Notes under the pieces: generated by a model | The model's database searches: none | What the model was told of the DNA's origin: nothing | What the model saw: the letters and a program-made list of their open reading frames with translations, nothing else | In this document: positions 32,737 through 39,911 of the stretch, in pieces | Layout: each line of letters starts with the position of its first letter | How positions within the stretch are numbered: the stretch's first letter is position 1 | Assembly: GCA_020161355.1 (NCBI GenBank) | Contig: JAIUOF010000015.1 | Location: 1-43,055, forward strand | Direction: 5' to 3' | From: Bacteroidota bacterium | GTDB lineage: Bacteria; Bacteroidota; Bacteroidia; Cytophagales; Spirosomataceae | Length of the DNA stretch: 43,055 nt | Made by a program: the position numbers and the translations under genes

Positions 32737-33033
32737 TTATTCAGCAAGTCTAAATTCTACGACATTTTCAAGTTTGAGAAATAAATAATCCATAAGCTTT
32801 TGGAGGTGGTGTTCACAACCTTTTTTTGCTTCTTCCATTGTTTTATATTCACATTCAAAAGATTGAAAAATTTCTACGGTACTTTTAAAGCTAGCCGTAA
32901 ACCTATGCTCCACCTCATTAGCCCTGATTTTATTCCTCCAATGAGGTTGCACGGAGTATGTAATAATTGGCAAACTCAATATGGCGTAATTACTCCCAAT
33001 TATCCATATTTTAGAAAGGTCTTTCATTCTCAT
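32737..33033 (-). CDS. Hypothetical protein (98 aa)
   Basis: The protein has an N-terminal segment IWIIGSNYAILSLPIITYSV that could be a weak leader or membrane-contact helix, then a soluble region FKSTVEIFQSFECEYKTMEE and a C-terminal helix LQKLMDYLFLKLENVVEF. Two possible ATG starts (33033 and 33027) are close together. It is immediately upstream of the 101-residue gene with no gap, so both are probably translated from one message. No family is recognised. Confidence 0.5.
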   Translation of the reverse strand: MRMKDLSKIWIIGSNYAILSLPIITYSVQPHWRNKIRANEVEHRFTASFKSTVEIFQSFECEYKTMEEAKKGCEHHLQKLMDYLFLKLENVVEFRLAE

Positions 33034-33872
33034 GCATCAAAAATAAGCCGAAAATTTTAGCACGTATTGCCAATAAAATAAGCATCATGAAAATTGCTAA
33101 AAAAGTGAGAATTAAATATTATGAGGGGAGTTAGTTTTCTCAAAAAAAGAAATAGCAAAATTAAAGCGTCAAAATAGTGCAGTAAAGGTCAAGCCCTACG
33201 GGTTTTGATAAAAAAATCTCCACCACGCCGGTGCGTGGTAGTATTTTTTTCTCAAAAACCTTGACAGCCCATTTTGCCACTTTTTGAGGAGCATGTCTTT
33301 TTTTCTTTTCTGTTTTCGAAAAAATATTAAAAGGTTGGGTTTGCTTCAAAAAGCCAATCACTTGCTCATATCAACCGCCAGAGGCCTCCAAATCCCGACT
33401 TCAACCTTTCTCCCAAAAATCTGAAAATGATAAACCCTGTGCGTAAAAAATTCATATGCTAAGGTAGTTTGGCGGCCAAACGCACAAGCCAGCACAAAAA
33501 AATAAAAAAGACTACGGCATAAACACATCCAGCCGCACAAGGCCATCATTTATTCCGTTTCCTTTTGTATTTTTTTATCCGCCAAACTCGGAGTTGCATA
33601 TAAATTTTTTACTTATGTCACAGTTTTCATCATCTTCAGCTTCAGAGTTTTTACAGCTTTCACCCTACGCCTACCAGCGGTTTGTATCCAGGGCTTTCTT
33701 TGTCCAGTCTCCCAGGCGGGGCATCAGGGTTTACAGTTTACCGGGTGGCTCTTACCTATGGGTGCATTCCACAGGTCAGCGTTTCCTTTCAGCATTGCCC
33801 TTTTAGGGTCAGTGCTTTGAAAATCCTAACATTTAGGAAACTTAGGAAATCTAGGACTTTAGGATTGGGCAT
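33034..33872. other. Gene-poor interval with hairpins and repeats
   Basis: I see no convincing gene. Short frames on both strands have repeat-like composition. Notable structures are a perfect 7-bp hairpin with a 4-base loop (ACCACGC at 33222-33228 with GCGTGGT at 33233-33239), a third copy of TCCAGCCGCAC at 33528-33538, and from 33822 the TTAGGA-type repeats that mark the edge of the next gene. It appears to continue the repeat zone that starts at 31.6 kb. Confidence 0.5.
33822..33866. repeat. Left TTAGGA-type repeat flanking the 258-aa gene
   Basis: The block contains CTTAGGAAATCTAGGA (33841-33856), which is perfectly inverted at 34803-34818. Its own ends AATCCTAA and TTAGGATT (33822-33829, 33859-33866) also pair. 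It lies just beyond the terminator of the minus-strand gene. Confidence 0.6.
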
Positions 33873-33900
33873 AAAAAAAGCCCAACCAAAGGCAGGGCTT
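33873..33900 (-). terminator. Terminator of the 258-aa minus-strand gene
   Basis: On the minus strand AAGCCC (33900-33895 reading) and GGGCTT (33883-33878) form a stem with an 11-base loop, followed by T's to 33873. It is 22 bases after the stop of the gene ending at 33923. Confidence 0.7.
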
Positions 33901-33922
33901 AAAATTTTCAAGAAGGCTGATC

Positions 33923-34699
33923 TTATCCGGCAGAAATCACCACCTGGCTTCCGTTCACACCAATTAAAGTCAATGCGTTAAACAAGCCATTTTTCAAAGA
34001 ATACATTTCCCCATTCACTTCCTGGAAAAACTCGATTCCAAGCACCAAAAACAATGGATGTACACTGTTAGGGGTTACTGCATTACTAAGTGTAATTGGA
34101 GCCGTTGCAGTGCCATCCAGAGCAATGATGGAAGTTTCGCTGGTTTCAGTTACAAAAACCTCATTTTCGAAATCTACCTCAGCCCCGGCTGATTCAATTT
34201 TGAAATGAGTTGCACCATTAGGGGCAGCAATCATATTTGCAGGAACAAACGCAGGAATTGTCACCTCCAGTAAACCAGTAGTACGGCTGAGATTTTGAGT
34301 GTAAGGAGCATAAAGCGTATTTCTAAGCTTTCCTTTGATGTTAAAATCAAAACCTATCAAAAGCTCCGCTTCACCATCGATCACGTTTCTCAGGCCTCTT
34401 GGGTTGGTTTCATCAGCCTGTATTACCTTAACCATCTCAGCAGTTAACCTGCCAACCATTCTTCCATCAGCCGAACTTTTCAAAACATTGCGTAATGCAG
34501 TCCTCAACAATCTACCGGCTTTACCGGCTCTGCCAAATTCTTCACCGTTTTCACGGGTTCTTTGAAAATTTGGATCGTTCGCGATTCTATCGCTGCTAAC
34601 TCCGCCTTTTTCACGGGCAAGGTAGCCATCTTTCGATTTGTAGAAGGTAATACCTCCGATAGTACCATCTAATTTAATCAAGCCTTTTTGACGTGCCAT
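33923..34699 (-). CDS. Conserved Bacteroidota protein of unknown function (MARQKGxIxLxGTIG type)
   Basis: The 258-residue protein begins MARQKGLIKLDGTIGGITFY and continues with a Lys/Arg-rich segment (KDGYLAREKGGVSSDRI, TRENGEEFGRAGKAGRLLRT), then a beta-rich C-terminal half ending GVNGSQVVISAG. I recall this N-terminal pattern from a widespread Bacteroidota family without known function. No leader is present. It looks like a soluble, possibly DNA- or structure-associated protein. The gene stands alone, has its own terminator, is flanked by inverted TCCTAGATTTCCTAAG repeats, and is more GC-rich than the metal genes, which suggests a separate origin. Confidence 0.65.
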   Translation of the reverse strand: MARQKGLIKLDGTIGGITFYKSKDGYLAREKGGVSSDRIANDPNFQRTRENGEEFGRAGKAGRLLRTALRNVLKSSADGRMVGRLTAEMVKVIQADETNPRGLRNVIDGEAELLIGFDFNIKGKLRNTLYAPYTQNLSRTTGLLEVTIPAFVPANMIAAPNGATHFKIESAGAEVDFENEVFVTETSETSIIALDGTATAPITLSNAVTPNSVHPLFLVLGIEFFQEVNGEMYSLKNGLFNALTLIGVNGSQVVISAG

Positions 34700-34802
34700 T
34701 TTATTAAATAATTAAGTTTGGCACGAATATATACCCCTATTTAGCCCCGATATCCATTCTATGATTCGATTGCACTTTCCTGCATCACTATGCATTTTAG
34801 TG

Positions 34803-34839
34803 TCCTAGATTTCCTAAGAATCCTAAATTTCCTAATCTA
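34803..34839. repeat. Right TTAGGA-type repeat flanking the 258-aa gene
   Basis: TCCTAGATTTCCTAAG at 34803-34818 is the perfect inverse of 33841-33856, and the motif TCCTAAATTTCCTAA repeats directly after it. It sits 104 bases upstream of the gene start, so the gene is bracketed by inverted copies. Confidence 0.6.
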
Positions 34840-34940
34840 TATTAGAAATGTATCAGAGGTATAGCCTAAGTATAGATAAAGTATCAAATAAGTATTAATA
34901 AGGAATTAATATTAGAAATTGTATGTATCTTGTATGTATC

Positions 34941-34978
34941 AAAAAAATAAGGGGTCATGTTTTTCAACATAACCCCTT
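34941..34978 (-). terminator. Terminator downstream of the tRNA-Thr fragment
   Basis: AAGGGGT (34949-34955) pairs with ACCCCTT (34972-34978), with an inner ATG/CAT extension and one mismatch. The minus strand continues into seven T's (34947-34941). It would end transcripts coming from the tRNA side on the minus strand, as expected for the original terminator of the tRNA gene. Confidence 0.65.
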
Positions 34979-34988
34979 GATTTTCAAG

Positions 34989-35036
34989 AGCCCCCTATCG
35001 GGATCGAACCAATGACCTACTGATTACAAATCAGTT
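34989..35036 (-). other. 3' fragment of tRNA-Thr(UGU): probable attachment site
   Basis: The minus strand gives a complete anticodon arm (ACTGA-TTTGTAA-TCAGT, anticodon TGT), variable loop, T arm (ATTGG-TTCGATC-CCGAT) and acceptor end AGGGGGCT. The D arm and 5' acceptor strand are missing: beyond 35038 the sequence is plain AT-rich DNA. A truncated tRNA 3' end 190 bases from an integrase start is the classic mark of an integrated island. The element should lie on the side of the missing 5' half, that is, to the right. Confidence 0.75.
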
Positions 35037-35125
35037 GGTATTTATTTTTTATACTTATTTATTTTTATCAAAATTTATATAAAAAACTAATATACAACAA
35101 TTTAAAAAAATAAACTTACTGAACA

Positions 35126-35158
35126 TTTGGAACTAAAATTATAAATTTGTTACATTTG
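35126..35158 (+). promoter_or_regulatory. Integrase promoter
   Basis: TTTG at 35126-35129 and TACATTTG at 35151-35158 match both halves of the Bacteroidota promoter with a 21-base spacer. A second exact -7 box, TAAATTTG, lies at 35142-35149. Transcription would start inside the first copies of the adjoining 12-bp repeat. Confidence 0.6.
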
Positions 35159-35215
35159 TATTGCACATTGTATTGCACATTGTATTGCACATTGTATTGC
35201 ACATTGTATTGCACA
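35156..35215 (+). repeat. Five perfect 12-bp tandem repeats in the integrase leader
   Basis: The unit TTGTATTGCACA is repeated five times without a mismatch from 35156 to 35215, ending 13 bases before the integrase ATG. Each unit contains TTGCA. Overlap with the promoter suggests an operator array or integrase arm-type binding sites. Copy number could vary between strains. Confidence 0.9.
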
Positions 35216-35228
35216 TTCAAATAAAATT

Positions 35229-36599
35229 ATGGCAACTGTAAATTTATTCCTTGACACTCGTAGAAATAATGATGGATTTGGTTTAATAAAAATCAATGTA
35301 ACTCATAATAGAGTTCAAAGACTTTATACCACAGGAATCAAAATTGACAGGCAAAATTTTGAAAAATTCACAAACTCCATTGGACCTTCCGGACTTAGCG
35401 GTAAAGTCAAAAATGAAGCTTTCATTGATTTGTACAATAGGTTGTTTGGTAGTTATTTGGAAGGTGAAATAGTTCAAATAGGATTTGTCAGAAAGGCTAA
35501 CGAAATTATTGAAACGCTAGGAAGGGATTTCACTTTTGAAGGATTTAAACAAATTCTTGATGGTGGTCTTAAGGTTAAAAAAGATGAAAAAACTATTAAT
35601 TGCATTTTAGCCAATTTTGATAAGACTATTGAGCAGTTATTTAAAGAAGATCGGATTGGTAGTGCCTTGGCCTATAAATGTGCTAAAAATTCAATTCTCA
35701 AATTCCTTGAAAGCCAATCCTTGGATATTCTAAATTCATTTTCAATTATTCGAAAAAACAAACAAATCTCCGAAGTTAAATTTGAATCCGTGAATGTTGG
35801 TTTTCTCAAGCAATACGAAAAATGGATGCTTAAAGAGGGAAAAGAACCAAAAAAAATGGATGGCATTCGCACACCTGCTACAATTTCAACGGTCAGTATT
35901 AATCTAAGACAACTTAGGGCAATTTTCAATAAAGCTATATCTGACAATATTACTTCCAATTATCCTTTTGGAAAAGGGAGGTACCAAATTCCGGCATCCA
36001 AAAACACTAAAAAATCCATTTCTAAAGATGATATAAAAAAGCTGCTTGATTATACCGCAAATCCTGAAACTATGGAGCAAAGGAGTCATGATATCTGGGT
36101 ATTTTCCTATTTGAGCAATGGTATGAATATTTCTGATATTTGTAATTTAAAACGATCTGATTTTAATAAAATTGAAAACTGCATCGAATTTTCGAGACAA
36201 AAGACCATTAATTCCACAAGAGGAAATCAAACTAAGATAAAAGTCTATTTCGATGAAACCCAACTTGAAATAATTGAAAGATGGAAAAGCAAAAGTGGCC
36301 CCTATTTATTTGATTTTATATCGGAAGGAAAATCTGCATTAGAAACAAAAAATAAAATCAGACAAATAATAAAAGTAACCAATTTTCACATGAGAAAAAT
36401 TGGTAGATCTTTGGGAATAGAAGGCGACTTAAATACATATACTGCCAGACACACTTTTGCGACAATCCTCCTAAGAAGCCAGGCTCCATTAGCATTTATT
36501 TCAAAATCACTAGGCCATTCAAATTTTAAAACTACTGAAGCTTACCTTGGCTCATTTGAGGAAGACAAAGTACGGGAGTATTTGAAAGTTTTGAAGTGA
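35229..36599 (+). CDS. Tyrosine recombinase / integrase, Bacteroidota type
   Basis: The 456-residue protein has an N-terminal arm-binding domain (VNLFLDTRRNNDGFGLIKIN), a SAM-like core-binding domain (about 110-255) and a catalytic domain. Catalytic features are R407 and H408 in YTARHTFAT, H430 in LGHSNFKTT and the nucleophile Y439 in EAYLG. In the first box the usual Arg appears as N297 within YLSNGMNISDICNLK, and the HxxR His is Y404, as in a subset of Bacteroidota integrases. It would cut and join DNA at the tRNA-Thr attachment site next to it. Its leader carries the 5 x 12-bp repeat. It appears intact. Confidence 0.88.
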   Translation: MATVNLFLDTRRNNDGFGLIKINVTHNRVQRLYTTGIKIDRQNFEKFTNSIGPSGLSGKVKNEAFIDLYNRLFGSYLEGEIVQIGFVRKANEIIETLGRDFTFEGFKQILDGGLKVKKDEKTINCILANFDKTIEQLFKEDRIGSALAYKCAKNSILKFLESQSLDILNSFSIIRKNKQISEVKFESVNVGFLKQYEKWMLKEGKEPKKMDGIRTPATISTVSINLRQLRAIFNKAISDNITSNYPFGKGRYQIPASKNTKKSISKDDIKKLLDYTANPETMEQRSHDIWVFSYLSNGMNISDICNLKRSDFNKIENCIEFSRQKTINSTRGNQTKIKVYFDETQLEIIERWKSKSGPYLFDFISEGKSALETKNKIRQIIKVTNFHMRKIGRSLGIEGDLNTYTARHTFATILLRSQAPLAFISKSLGHSNFKTTEAYLGSFEEDKVREYLKVLK

Positions 36600-37015
36600 G
36601 AAATCTTGACAAAGTTTTAATAGAAGAAAAAAATCTTTTTTGGTAAAGTCATTTTCTCAATATTTAGGTTGGATATTCCTTTTAAGCCTCCTTAATTTGA
36701 ATTTTAGATAATGATGCTTTCTTTATTCAAAAAAATACCTTCAATTTATTAACATGAACAGGTAACCAATAAATATTAACTGTCTTTAAAAAGAAAAGAA
36801 ACTTTGAATTGTGTTAATGTTTTCTTTGTGTAAAAAGTTATATTAAGGAATGTGCATTTATAATTAACATTATTTTAAAACTCTTATTATCAACCATCTA
36901 GGAAAGCCTTAATTACCTAACCATTTTTTTCCCTATTTTCAAAATCTTTTGAATTAATATTAAAAATTTGGAAAGATTAATTTTTATAAACAATTTTGTC
37001 GAATAAAATTCTGAT
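36600..37015. other. AT-rich intergenic region upstream of tetR
   Basis: The 416 bases hold no gene. The only structure I can support is a 17-base element at 36987-37003 that recurs before the next transcription unit. No clear terminator follows the integrase. Confidence 0.5.
36987..37003 (+). promoter_or_regulatory. Shared element before tetR (promoter or operator)
   Basis: TAAACAATTTTGTCGAA lies 13 bases before the tetR ATG and matches 15 of 17 bases with TAAACATTTTTGTCAAA at 37689, before the hydrolase gene. The inner CAnnTTTG is close to the -7 box, so this may be the promoter core, an operator, or both. Confidence 0.4.
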
Positions 37016-37630
37016 ATGCCAAAAATCGACCACCATACTAAAGAAAAAATTCTTGCTGCTGCAGAAAGAGTGTTTCATAGAAGCGGATTCAAAGGTACCC
37101 GTACCACAGAAATTGCCGTAGAGGCTGGTATTAGTCGCACAATGTTGCACTACTATTACAGTACAAAAGAAGAGCTTTTTCAAGAAGTAATGAATAATAC
37201 GATGGGAATTGTTTTTCCCCATCTGGATCGACTGTTGGAACAGAATTTAGATTTGGTTCACTTAATATCGCTGATGATAGATACACTTTGCGATTTGTTT
37301 GAAGCGAAGCCAACTTTGCCTAGTTTCATTGTAAATGTAATCAATGAGTCACCCGATGTAGTCAATATGTTGGCGGCAAGTTCAGAAGATGATTTTCCGC
37401 ACCGATTAGAAGCTCTTTTGAACGCCGAAAAACAAAAAGGAACTGCCATCAATGAAGAAATTACAGGCGAAGATTTGATGATGAATATTTATTCGCTGTG
37501 CGGAACACCCTATTTGGGTTATTCATACATAAAAACTAAAGAAAACCGAACCGACGAGCAAATGATGGAATTAATGAAACAACGCAGACAAAAAATCAAA
37601 GATCTAATGCTCAAGTCATTGGTGAAGTAA
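37016..37630 (+). CDS. TetR-family transcriptional repressor
   Basis: The 204-residue protein has an N-terminal TetR domain: KEKILAAAERVFHRSGFKGT, then TTEIAVEAGISRTMLHYYYS and TKEELFQEV, the helix-turn-helix with recognition helix. The remaining all-helical part (about 70-204) is the ligand and dimer domain, without recognisable subfamily. It lies 89 bases upstream of the hydrolase gene in the same direction. A shared element before both genes and a palindrome between them suggest that it controls the hydrolase-oxidase pair and itself, probably releasing DNA when the phenolic substrate binds; that is inferred. Confidence 0.85.
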   Translation: MPKIDHHTKEKILAAAERVFHRSGFKGTRTTEIAVEAGISRTMLHYYYSTKEELFQEVMNNTMGIVFPHLDRLLEQNLDLVHLISLMIDTLCDLFEAKPTLPSFIVNVINESPDVVNMLAASSEDDFPHRLEALLNAEKQKGTAINEEITGEDLMMNIYSLCGTPYLGYSYIKTKENRTDEQMMELMKQRRQKIKDLMLKSLVK

Positions 37631-37651
37631 AAAAAGCAGTAAATCAATACT

Positions 37652-37680
37652 AATATGACCAAATCGGTCATATTTTTTTT
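37652..37680 (+). terminator. Palindrome with T run: tetR terminator, possibly also TetR operator
   Basis: AATATGACC (37652-37660) and GGTCATATT (37666-37674) pair perfectly around AAATC and lead into a T run to 37680, a good terminator. TGACC-N5-GGTCA is also the form of many TetR-family operators, and the site lies just upstream of the hydrolase promoter, so both roles are possible. Confidence 0.65.
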
Positions 37681-37688
37681 AGAAATAA

Positions 37689-37705
37689 TAAACATTTTTG
37701 TCAAA
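37689..37705 (+). promoter_or_regulatory. Shared element before the hydrolase gene
   Basis: TAAACATTTTTGTCAAA is the partner of the element at 36987 (two differences in 17). It lies 14 bases before the ATG at 37720 and contains CATTTTTG, close to the TAnnTTTG box. Confidence 0.4.
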
Positions 37706-37719
37706 CAAATTTGTAAACA

Positions 37720-38520
37720 ATGAAAACTAAGAGAAAGTACATTGGATATCAAGAGCAAGATTGGGCATTGCCATACGCACGATTTTTCAATGAAATCATT
37801 AGACCAATGCCTAAATTAATAGAATTGGCAAGCAAAAGACCAGCAAAACAAGGGCTTTGGTTCGAAGACGTGCGACACCTAAATGACTCAGGCTACCACG
37901 ATTTGGAAAATGGCTACCTAATAAACTCCGATGGCTCGCTCCATGTGGCGGTGCTTACACCCATGCCCAATGTCAGTCCCGAAATGTGGGACTGGTGGTT
38001 TGGCTGGCATAGTTGTGAAGACAGTCGCTATAAATTGTGGCATCCGAAAGCCCATCAATCGGCAGTTTGGGCAGACGGACGAAATGAAGTAGCATACCTC
38101 AATCGCACCTCAAATATTGAAGAATACATTGGCACAAAACTAGAAAATGCGGCTATCCAGTTTAAATCTCCACTCGAATTTGGCTTTTCTGAAGTTGAAA
38201 TTGCAGACAAATCGAAAGTTGTTTATGTCTGTGCCAGAATTGGCTATGTAAATTATCCGCTTGATTTTGGCTGGTTAGTGCATCAAATCCGTAAAACCGA
38301 TGAAGGTGTCGAAATGCGTTCAAGATTTTGGATGGGTGGCAAGTTTATAGCCGTTCGTTCCGATAACTTCTTAGCTAAAATAGCTTCCAAACTTCTACAA
38401 AAATTAGTCAAACTTCCCGAACAACAAGCTAAAGATTTGATGGCTCATTGCTCGGAAGAAATGAATCATTTGGCGGCAATTCTCCCCGATTTATATAATG
38501 AATTTAACCAAAACAACTAA
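37720..38520 (+). CDS. PhlG-like C-C hydrolase (DAPG hydrolase family)
   Basis: The 266-residue protein has the family landmarks of 2,4-diacetylphloroglucinol hydrolase: MWDWWFGWHSCEDSRYKLWH at 89-108, with H97 and E100, and a C-terminal AHCSEEMNHLAAILPDLY with H243 and E247 (H-x-x-x-E), matching the zinc-site layout of PhlG (His, Glu, His, Glu). PhlG cleaves an acetyl group from an acylated phloroglucinol by C-C hydrolysis. The true substrate here is likely a related acyl-phenol or polyketide. No leader is seen, so it is cytosolic. It is 12 bases upstream of the FAD oxidase and downstream of the TetR gene. Confidence 0.8.
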   Translation: MKTKRKYIGYQEQDWALPYARFFNEIIRPMPKLIELASKRPAKQGLWFEDVRHLNDSGYHDLENGYLINSDGSLHVAVLTPMPNVSPEMWDWWFGWHSCEDSRYKLWHPKAHQSAVWADGRNEVAYLNRTSNIEEYIGTKLENAAIQFKSPLEFGFSEVEIADKSKVVYVCARIGYVNYPLDFGWLVHQIRKTDEGVEMRSRFWMGGKFIAVRSDNFLAKIASKLLQKLVKLPEQQAKDLMAHCSEEMNHLAAILPDLYNEFNQNN

Positions 38521-38532
38521 TGCTTTAAAATT

Positions 38533-39885
38533 ATGGAAAACCTAAAAATATCTGGAGATGTAATCATGAGAGGCGATAAAGGCTTCGATGAGATAGTAAT
38601 GGGAACACTTTTTAATAAAATTGACCCTAAACAACGCCCTTCGATGGTAGTAATTCCGAACGATATTCACGATGTAATCAATGCGGTTCGCTACGCAAAA
38701 TCGGCCGGTAAACGCATTACGATTAGTTCGGGCGGACATAGTTTTAGTGCCAATTTTATCAGAGAAGGTGCAATTCTAATTCTAATGAAAAAATTCAATC
38801 AATATTCTGTCAATAAAGAAGCCATGACTGCCGAAGCAGGCCCAGGGGTGGGTGGAAGCGTGTTGATGAAAGCACTTTACAAAGAGAATTTGTTCTTTCC
38901 TGCGGGTCATTGCAAGGGTGTTTGTATTGGTGGCTATCTGCTTCAAGGCGGCTATGGTTGGAATGGCCGTAAATTGGGCATTGCTTGCCAAAGCGTGTTA
39001 GCGATGGACATCATCACGGCCGATGGCGAGTTGGTTCACGCCAGTCCGACCCAAAATACTGATTTGTTTTGGGCGGCTCGTGGTTCGGGACCGGGTTTCT
39101 TTGGCATTGTTGTTAAATTTTACCTAAAAACCTATCCTTTGCCGAAATACCGAGCTATCATGGCTCATGATTTTAGCATCAAACACCTTGAACATGTTTA
39201 TCGTTGGGCGTACGATGAAGGCTCTTCAATTCCAAAAGCAATTGAATTTCAGATGATTATGAGCAAAAAGATGCTCAATATTTTAGGGGCAGGCATTGAG
39301 GCAATTGCACCGATTTTTGCCGACACCGAAGACGAATTTGAGGAAGCCAAGGCTTTTATGCACAATAGTCCAATTAAGAAAAAGGCCATTATTGCCACAC
39401 CTGCCTTCAACCCAGGCATTGAATTGCTCTACAAAGGAACGATGACACACTACCCCGAAGACCACCATTGGGGCGTAGATAATATGTGGACACACGCTTC
39501 GATTGATGATTTGTTGCCTCATATCAAGCAAATCGCTGAAACTTTACCGCCTGCCCCATCGCATTTTTTATGGCTGAATTGGCACCCTGGTAATCTGAAT
39601 ACCGACATGGCTTATAGCAAAGAAGACAATATTTATATGGCCTTGTATAGCTGCTGGAAAGATGCCCAAGACACCGAAAAATACAATAATTGGGCGTTTG
39701 ATACGATGCGAAAAATGGAGCATTTAGCGGTCGGTATTCAGTTGGCCGATGAAGGTTTGCACCGACGCACGGCTGCTTTTATGAGTAATGAAAACCTACT
39801 AAAAGTACAAGAAATCAGAGCCAAAAGAGACCCTGATGGACTGTTTTATGAATGGCACAGCAAGCCAAAATTTCGGTTATTTTAA
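38533..39885 (+). CDS. Berberine-bridge-type FAD-linked oxidoreductase
   Basis: The 450-residue protein has an FAD-binding domain of the VAO/PCMH type. SSGGHSFSANF carries H69, the usual 8-alpha FAD attachment His; GHCKGVCIGGYLLQGGYGWN carries C127, which aligns with the 6-S-cysteinyl Cys of berberine bridge enzymes, so a doubly linked flavin is likely. The C-terminal BBE segment shows VQEIRAKRDPDGLFYEWHS. Such enzymes oxidise phenols, sugars or alkaloid-like substrates with O2. No signal peptide is seen. It is cotranscribed with the PhlG-like hydrolase and could act before or after it on the same phenolic compound. Confidence 0.85.
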   Translation: MENLKISGDVIMRGDKGFDEIVMGTLFNKIDPKQRPSMVVIPNDIHDVINAVRYAKSAGKRITISSGGHSFSANFIREGAILILMKKFNQYSVNKEAMTAEAGPGVGGSVLMKALYKENLFFPAGHCKGVCIGGYLLQGGYGWNGRKLGIACQSVLAMDIITADGELVHASPTQNTDLFWAARGSGPGFFGIVVKFYLKTYPLPKYRAIMAHDFSIKHLEHVYRWAYDEGSSIPKAIEFQMIMSKKMLNILGAGIEAIAPIFADTEDEFEEAKAFMHNSPIKKKAIIATPAFNPGIELLYKGTMTHYPEDHHWGVDNMWTHASIDDLLPHIKQIAETLPPAPSHFLWLNWHPGNLNTDMAYSKEDNIYMALYSCWKDAQDTEKYNNWAFDTMRKMEHLAVGIQLADEGLHRRTAAFMSNENLLKVQEIRAKRDPDGLFYEWHSKPKFRLF

Positions 39886-39911
39886 ATCTTAAATTAAAAA
39901 ATTATCTAAAA

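Noticed and set aside
33161..33361. 66-codon minus-strand frame
   Set aside because: It runs through the ACCACGC hairpin and poly-A/T tracts and looks like a repeat read in one frame rather than a gene.
33594..33806. 70-codon plus-strand frame before the TTAGGA repeats
   Set aside because: It has a Ser/Phe-rich random-looking composition and an overlapping alternative frame of equal length; no promoter or family.
34989..35036. Functional tRNA-Thr gene
   Set aside because: The D arm and 5' acceptor strand are missing; only the 3' part is present.
35156..35215. CRISPR array
   Set aside because: The 12-bp units are directly adjacent with no spacers and no cas genes are present.
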